Source of the DNA: Pomphorhynchus laevis
Lineage: Eukaryota > Acanthocephala > Palaeacanthocephala > Echinorhynchida > Pomphorhynchidae
NCBI GenBank assembly: GCA_012934845.2
Contig: WNNJ02002083.1
Coordinates: 124,001-188,000, forward strand
Direction: 5' to 3'
Length of the DNA: 64,000 nt
Position numbers and translations under genes: made by a program. Under the pieces are notes generated by a model. That model did no database searches and was not told where the DNA came from. It saw only the letters and a list, made by a program, of their open reading frames with translations. Positions within the stretch are counted from its first letter, which is position 1, and each line of letters opens with the position of its first letter. Shown in pieces: positions 59,292 through 64,000 of this stretch.

Positions 59292-60431
59292 ATGGTCTTC
59301 AAATTTTGGGGTCTGCAATTGGTGAGGAGGATTTTGTGTCAAATGTTTTACGTAGAAAAGTTGAACATTGGGAGTTTATTTTGTCAAACAGTTCTCACAC
59401 AATCGCTTCAGTGTAAATGGAATCATGTACAACGTACATGTAAAGTTAAGGGAGATGAATTCCTTTGTCTTTCCGAAAAATTTCGAACAGAAGTTTTACC
59501 AGCCATAACAGTAATTAGTCAAATGAGTAATGATGAGTTTCGCACTGTGGCAATGCCACTTCGTTTCGGTGTTCTAGGAGTGATTGACCCAAAATTAAAT
59601 CCTAATAAAAATTATGACGATTCTATTCGAATATGTACACATTGTTAAATGGATTAAATGGAATTGATTTATTGGAAGAGCAAATAAAAATAAGACAGCA
59701 AATAAAACAAGATAAAGATTTTTTTCAAGAAATGATTGACAAATCCCAAAAAGACCAGTACTCAAAATTAATCAAAATGAAGAGGGCGTCGTCTTGGTTA
59801 TCTGCCAAACCAATAAAGCGTATGGGGTATTACCTGTCAAGAAGAGAATTTCATGATGCAATTGCAGCCAGATATGGCATGAAACCGCCGGAGGCACCAA
59901 AATTATGTCGATGTGGAGAAAAATTCAACATACATCATTCACTTTCGTGCAAAACAAGTGGAGCCACATTTGATACCTTTGAGTGATGATGTTGTTTTTG
60001 ACAATCCCGCTACATCAACTGATAAGAATGCAAAGGTGGATGTTGCCTGTCATGGTTTATATGGTGATCTGTCGGAGCGGTCCTTAATGGACATTTGTAT
60101 TTTCAGTCACTTATCTCCGTCGTACTCATCTGACCGAATAGGAAACCTATTCAATTACCGTGAATCAAGGAAAATAAGTAAATATGGAGAGATAATTGCA
60201 CTTTATGAACGGGCAACTTTTTACCCGATTGTGATTGCAGCAAATGGTGCACTTGGTTTATCAACCAAATGTGTTCTTAAACAAATAGCAAGACTATCGA
60301 GGAATTACAACGAAACCATCAAACATTTAAGATGCAAAAAAAGTTTTGCACTAGCGAAAGCGACGTCTATGTGTGTTCGAGCCAGTCGTTCAACTTATAA
60401 TTTTCCGGTCTACGCTAAGACTCTGGAATAA
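59292..60431 (+). pseudogene. LINE copy 1, knuckle and restriction-like endonuclease part
   Basis: Pieces in three frames: post-RT helices (KWNHVQRT, MPLRFGVLGVIDP) to 59,640; then LSRREFHDAIAARYGMKPP and the zinc knuckle LCRCGEKFNIHHSLSCK near 59,900-59,950; then KVDVACHG (where relatives have a catalytic LDI-type aspartate segment), FSHLSPSYSS, and a helical C-terminus ending at 60,431. The nuclease provides target nicking in the family. Frame changes near 59,400, 59,635 and 59,950 make it inactive. Confidence 0.7.
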
Positions 60432-60547
60432 ACATGGAAAATATTTTGCAGATCTTTATTGAACAATTTTTTTAAACCAAAATTTATACCAAAAAAATTT
60501 GGATTTACAAGTCAACAAGTCAAACTTACACAATACCGACTCTCACA

Positions 60548-60754
60548 ATGCCGAAAGGTAAACCTGCCCACGAGGCAAAATGCTGCTCGTGCAATGGCCC
60601 CAATGCCAAATATAAGGGGTACAGATGTGTCAAATCTGGAAAATATTGTGTGAATTGCTCAGCGTCCGAATGTTCGAATAGACACCACGTTAGTTTGCAG
60701 ATAGCCAGGAAACAGTATCTTCATCGAGCCCATATCCATCATCAAGTATCATAA
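60548..60754 (+). pseudogene. LINE copy 2, N-terminal cysteine-rich finger
   Basis: MPKGKPAHEAKCCSCNGPN starts a 68-codon frame with CxxC, C, C, CxxC, C and HH in a compact cluster (CCSC, RCVKSGKYCVNC, ECSNRHH). A cysteine-rich N-terminal finger fits the DNA-binding end of these elements. It is separated from the next frame by about 190 bp of broken sequence. Confidence 0.6.
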
Positions 60755-60943
60755 ATCATGATCACGAGGTTTCCCAGCGTCCTCAGTCTGACATGGCTAG
60801 ATGCGAAGTCCACGAAAAATGTCAATCCAATTGATGGTGTGTCGATAACGGTTCATAATAATCGGCCTGTTTCCGCTTTGATTGAATGATAACATATCGA
60901 TCCTGCTATTTTATACGAATCTGTAATCCAGTGGCGACCCAAT

Positions 60944-61828
60944 TTGCTGTTCCTGCCTAAATGTTCGGTCAGTAATAATTTCATTGAAACGTTGGTCTCC
61001 TTTTATTCTAAGTGTGCGCCGTCTTATCATCTTCGTCCTGATGTGTTGAAGGTAGCGGTAGTATTTTCTCAAATCGTCCTACAGCGTATACCTTCTAGGA
61101 AAATTCCATTGATCCGTCAAACACTGGAACGTCGACTTAATATTTTGCAACAGTCTCGGTTTCGAGATTTGTTTAATGAATCGCTTTACTTGCAACAGTC
61201 TCTTTACTATCGTAAGTTAAAATACAGCAATTGCGATTGGATGAAAAACTACATTAATTTGATGAAAAGAGGAGGGATTGGTGCAAGGACGTGTGTCTTA
61301 GAGGAAGAGAACGCTTCTGGTGCTTTGAAATTCGATTCGATGGTGGGTTCTAGAAGAATTAGGGACATTTTACAAGATTTGCATCCCGAAGCCGCTCACG
61401 CTCATCCTGATGCATTATTATCGCGATTATTAACTAATGTTGTGTTTCATCATCCAGTCCATTTCGATATACACAACGAAGAACACATTATAGAGGCATG
61501 CGAACGTACAAAGGCCAGTGCTGGACCCTTAATGATTGATTCAGTTTTGTGGCGGCATATGCTTACCAGCTTCGAATCTTCATCGAGCTCGCTTGCTAAT
61601 GCGTTGTCGAGGTTTGGAAGGTGTTTGGCTACTGAGCGAATGACTACCAACTCGCTTGACGCATTTACTGCATGTAGATTGGTCGCTATTGTGAAGCGTT
61701 GTGGTGGTATTCAGCCAATAGGGGTTTGCGACGTTGCAAGGCGCATCATAAGCAAAGCCTTGCTCTATTTGATTCGAAATGATTTACAGAGTGTAGCAGG
61801 CCTTGATCAGTTAGCGGCTTCTCAGTGA
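60944..61828 (+). pseudogene. LINE copy 2, N-terminal and RT fingers region
   Basis: The longest open piece of the LINE, 294 codons: IRQTLERRLNIL, a helical stretch, ENASGALKFDSMVGSRRIRD, DLHPEAAHAHPDALL, the TKASAGPLMIDSVLWRHML segment (fingers; copy 1 has TQGAAGPSGVDAKSWRNML), AFTACRLVAIVKRCGGIQPI and NDLQSVAGLDQLAASQ, then a stop at the start of the tandem duplication. Relatives continue directly into motif A. Confidence 0.75.
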
Positions 61829-62045
61829 GCAGGTATTGAGTACGCCATTTATATTATTCGTGATGCCTACGATACCAATAGAGATCACTGTCTTCTTGCC
61901 GTTGATGCTTCAAATGACTTAATGTTGTCCTACACGAAGCAGGTATTGAGTACGCCATTCATTCAATTCGTGATGCCTACGATACCAATAGAGATCACTG
62001 TCTTCTTGCCGTAGATGCTTCAAATGCCAATGTTGCCCTACACAA
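61829..62045 (+). repeat. 110-bp tandem duplication inside LINE copy 2
   Basis: GCAGGTATTGAGTACGCCAT begins at 61,829 and again at 61,939; both halves encode the region up to LAVDASNA (RT motif A). Only the second joins the following ALHNIEFTCPSL segment. The duplication adds to the damage. Confidence 0.9.
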
Positions 62046-62170
62046 CATTGAGTTTACTTGCCCGTCGTTATCTACGACGCTGCGTAATAGTTATTCCGTA
62101 CCTGTCCATTTAGCCTGGAGGTGATAGCATTTTATCATTGTAAGGGTTCACGCAGGAAGATTTCCTAGCT

Positions 62171-63692
62171 ATGGCTGGGTTCACCATGCCTTCACTTCCA
62201 TTAATTCACATTATACGCCACGAGGTTCCCCAAGTATGTCAAAAATGGTTTGCTGATGATTCTAACTTTGTTGGAAATCCTGAAGATCTCCAAAAGGTGT
62301 GTAACATACTGCTGCAGCAAGGTCCCAAATTCGGATATTACGTCAATGAATTAAAATGTCAATTGCTCACTCATTATGATTGCCCTAACATCACGTTATC
62401 GGATGGGTTGTCAACATCAAGTGACGGTATAATAGTTCTTGGAGCTCCGGTTGGCACATAAACTTATGTTGAAGGTATTGCGGTGAAAAAGATTAGGAGT
62501 TGGATTTCGCTGATTGCTAAGCTTACTGAAGTAGCGGGAGTTGATCATCACGTTGCTTATGTTGACTTTGTGAATTCTGTGCAGTGCAAGTGGGCTCACT
62601 TTATGCGTACCACCCTATGCGATCAAACTACATTGGCTGAGTTAAGTGACTCCATTGTATCATGATATTTTTCGTCAATCTTAAAAAGAGGTATCGATGA
62701 TCAACTAAAAGTAATACTGACTTCTATCTATTTGGGTGGTATTGGAATTAATGATCCCACTTTGGTGTATATTATGGAATTTAAATCGTCCAAAAATTTG
62801 TGCGCGACTTACAAGCAAGGCTTAGTTAGTGATTCTTTGAACAGCCTTCAAAAGACGACGCTTCAGAAGATTTCGTCACACCAGAAATTCGAATTCAAGA
62901 AACGAAGAGACCTTGTACTGCGATGTCTTGATTCAACGTTGGTCCATTATATGGCACGTTCATCCTTCACGGGCGCTTTTATTTGGCTAAGCTCGTTGCC
63001 ATTAGCTGTTAAGAATTTTCACCTAAGCCCCAAAGAATTTGAAGACGCAATTTGCTGCTGATATGGGTGGACACCATCAGATTTGGGTAATTCAAAATGT
63101 GCTTGCGGTGATAGCATTACCGTAGGTCATGCCCTTTCGTGTAAGAAGGGTGCGCTACCCACGTTACGCCGCAACCCTATTCGAAACATCTTTGCATCCA
63201 CGCTGAGCAGTATATGCTCTGGTGTTACGATCGAACCGCTTCTATCGCATGTCCCTGATTCGATGGACTTCAACCGCAGGACAACAACTCGGGAACCAAA
63301 CGCCTGCTTGGATGTGGTGTGATCTGGCCTCTTTACCGAAAGATTCGAGCAGACGTTGTTTGACGTCAGTACATTTCTCGTTGCATGCTCAATCTTACGT
63401 CAACAGATAATCATTGTCATTATTTGAATATAATGAATCCCATAAGTTTGCCAAATATAACAAACGAATATCTTTGATGGAGCATGGTGGCTTCGTTACT
63501 TTGGTGTTTTCCACCTCTGGAGGTATTGGCAGCAGAGCAAATGCTGTAATGTAAATAAATCGCGTTCAAGCTTAACAGAGTAAGCTTTTTACAATACAAC
63601 GACGTTATTGTCAATTTAAAGCGCAAGATTGCTTTTGCTATAATGAGTTCCGCATCTGCATGTTTGAGATCTTCTCGATCGAGCATAGACAA
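62171..63692 (+). pseudogene. LINE copy 2, RT motif C, knuckle and nuclease part
   Basis: 62,180-62,460: MPSLPLIHIIRHEVPQVC then KWFADDSNFVGNPEDL (motif C as FADD) and FGYYVNELKCQLL. 62,483-62,660: post-RT segment with VQCKWAHFMRTTL. 62,732-63,061: GGIGINDP and SSLPLAVKNFHLSPKEF. 63,083-63,322: knuckle CACGDSITVGHALSCKKG, RRNPIRN, VTIEPLL and EPNACLDVV (nuclease). The C-terminus HGGFVTLVFSTSGGIGSRAN follows after frame changes. Five or more pieces. Confidence 0.75.
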
Positions 63693-63693
63693 C

Positions 63694-64000
63694 TACCAAT
63701 CTCGTTCCTCAAGGTACAGTGTTGGGGCTTCTCTTACGAGGCCTCAACAGTCCGTATTATGAATCCGTGTTATGAGTCTGTATTATGAGTCCGTATTATG
63801 TCCGCATTGGTGAAAGCCTATCTGACCCTAGAGATTTGAATACCGATGTTCCTCAAGGTACACTGTTAGGGCCTCTCTTATTTACAATTTTTGTTGACTC
63901 CTTGTTGCATAAAATTAATTGTGGATGTCTTGCGTACGATGATTTGAAAATATTGGCCAAAATTGATTCATTAGCTGGCCGTGTGAAACTTCAGATGAAG
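63694..64000 (+). pseudogene. Fragment of a different LINE reverse transcriptase
   Basis: From 63,800 an open frame runs to the window end: VRIGESLSDPRDLNTDVPQG, then TLLGPLLFTIFVDSLL (RT motif of Jockey/CR1/RTE-type LINEs, VPQGSvLGPLLF) and LAYDDLKILAK, where the YADD box lacks its alanine (AYDD). A second, partial copy of the VPQGTVLG segment is at 63,700-63,735. Between them a 15-16-bp unit (GTCCGTATTATGA) is repeated four times (63,751-63,800). The element continues beyond the window. Confidence 0.75.

Larger units (their letters stand above)
58100..60431 (+). mobile_element. LINE with restriction-like endonuclease, copy 1
   Basis: A non-LTR retrotransposon copy whose protein order is: an N-terminal RRLKLW...LLAKARIFQNRL segment (58,115-58,260), RT (58,440-59,280), a post-RT region (59,270-59,650), a CCHC knuckle (59,900-59,950) and a restriction-like endonuclease C-terminus (59,985-60,431). 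This order with one large frame and a C-terminal PD-D/ExK-type nuclease is that of the R2/CRE/NeSL-like elements; the DASNAFN and TQGDPL motifs mark a distinctive clade that I cannot name with certainty. Broken by at least one in-frame stop and several frameshifts. 57,830-58,100 is probably its decayed 5' part. Confidence 0.8.
60548..63692 (+). mobile_element. LINE with restriction-like endonuclease, copy 2
   Basis: A second, diverged member of the same LINE family in the same direction, about 120 bp after copy 1. Order: zinc finger segment (60,548-60,754), N-terminal and fingers frame (60,944-61,828), duplicated motif A region (61,829-62,045), motif C region (62,171-62,460), post-RT part, knuckle and nuclease (63,060-63,410), and the conserved C-terminus HGGFVTLVFSTSGG (63,475-63,525) running to about 63,690. 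It looks more complete than copy 1 but has several stops and frame changes. Confidence 0.8.

Noticed and set aside
61450-63692. Minus-strand frames at 61,450-61,650, 62,417-62,599 and 63,420-63,692
   Set aside because: Antisense shadows of the LINE copy 2 protein, whose + strand text has recognisable motifs at the same places.

Overview
The window looks like AT-rich, repeat-dominated animal DNA, most likely from an arthropod. The support is indirect: Penelope-like retroelements (PLEs) with reverse transcriptase and GIY-YIG pieces, hAT transposase remnants of the ZBED/SCAND3 type, non-LTR retrotransposons with a C-terminal restriction-like endonuclease, and one single-exon secreted metalloprotease of the M12B (reprolysin) type that is common in arthropod saliva and venom. 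No species can be named from sequence alone.

Layout. 1-20,237 is a satellite array of about 78 head-to-tail monomers of about 258 bp. 20,258-21,609 is a decayed PLE endonuclease on the minus strand. 22,217-23,614 (minus) is the only gene that looks whole and host-like, the metalloprotease. 24,560-25,245 is a foldback element. 26,057-26,266 is a hAT remnant, 27,204-28,155 holds nested palindromes and 28,669-29,095 a 154-bp tandem repeat. 30,150-42,570 is a graveyard of PLE parts: RT fragments on both strands, about ten copies of a conserved block that lies directly after the RT reading frame, and a tandem array of about 710-bp units carrying the GIY-YIG start. 42,570-57,800 is mostly featureless AT-rich DNA with more PLE blocks, a solo satellite monomer at 52,004-52,310, foldbacks and a second hAT remnant. 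58,100-63,690 holds two diverged head-to-tail copies of a restriction-like-endonuclease LINE, followed by a piece of a different LINE at the window end.

The main result is an RNA. Each satellite monomer carries all conserved pieces of a hammerhead ribozyme on the + strand: GGGAC-GAAA-CAAC, GTCCA-CTGATGA-GTCCC and GTTG-TC-TGGAC. All three helices can pair, with the usual conserved pairs at the junctions (10.1 G to 11.1 C, 15.1 A to 16.1 U, 15.2 C to 16.2 G). But the order along the strand is GAAA strand, then CTGATGA strand, then cleavage strand. No circular permutation of the known hammerhead types I, II or III gives this order. Within one monomer it can close only as a pseudoknot: a hairpin whose apical loop (the CTGATGA strand) folds back onto an internal loop (GAAA on one side, the cleavage site on the other). 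The foldback element at 25,101-25,173, otherwise unrelated in sequence, has the same order, the same three helices and the same extra helix around the CTGATGA strand. Monomers show compensatory changes in two of the helices.

How the parts may work together (inference): animal retrozymes, small tandem hammerhead repeats thought to be moved by PLE proteins, have this unit size and company. The array, the solo monomer and the PLE pieces fit such a partnership, but with an unusual ribozyme topology. Ribozyme activity, transcription and mobility cannot be shown from sequence.
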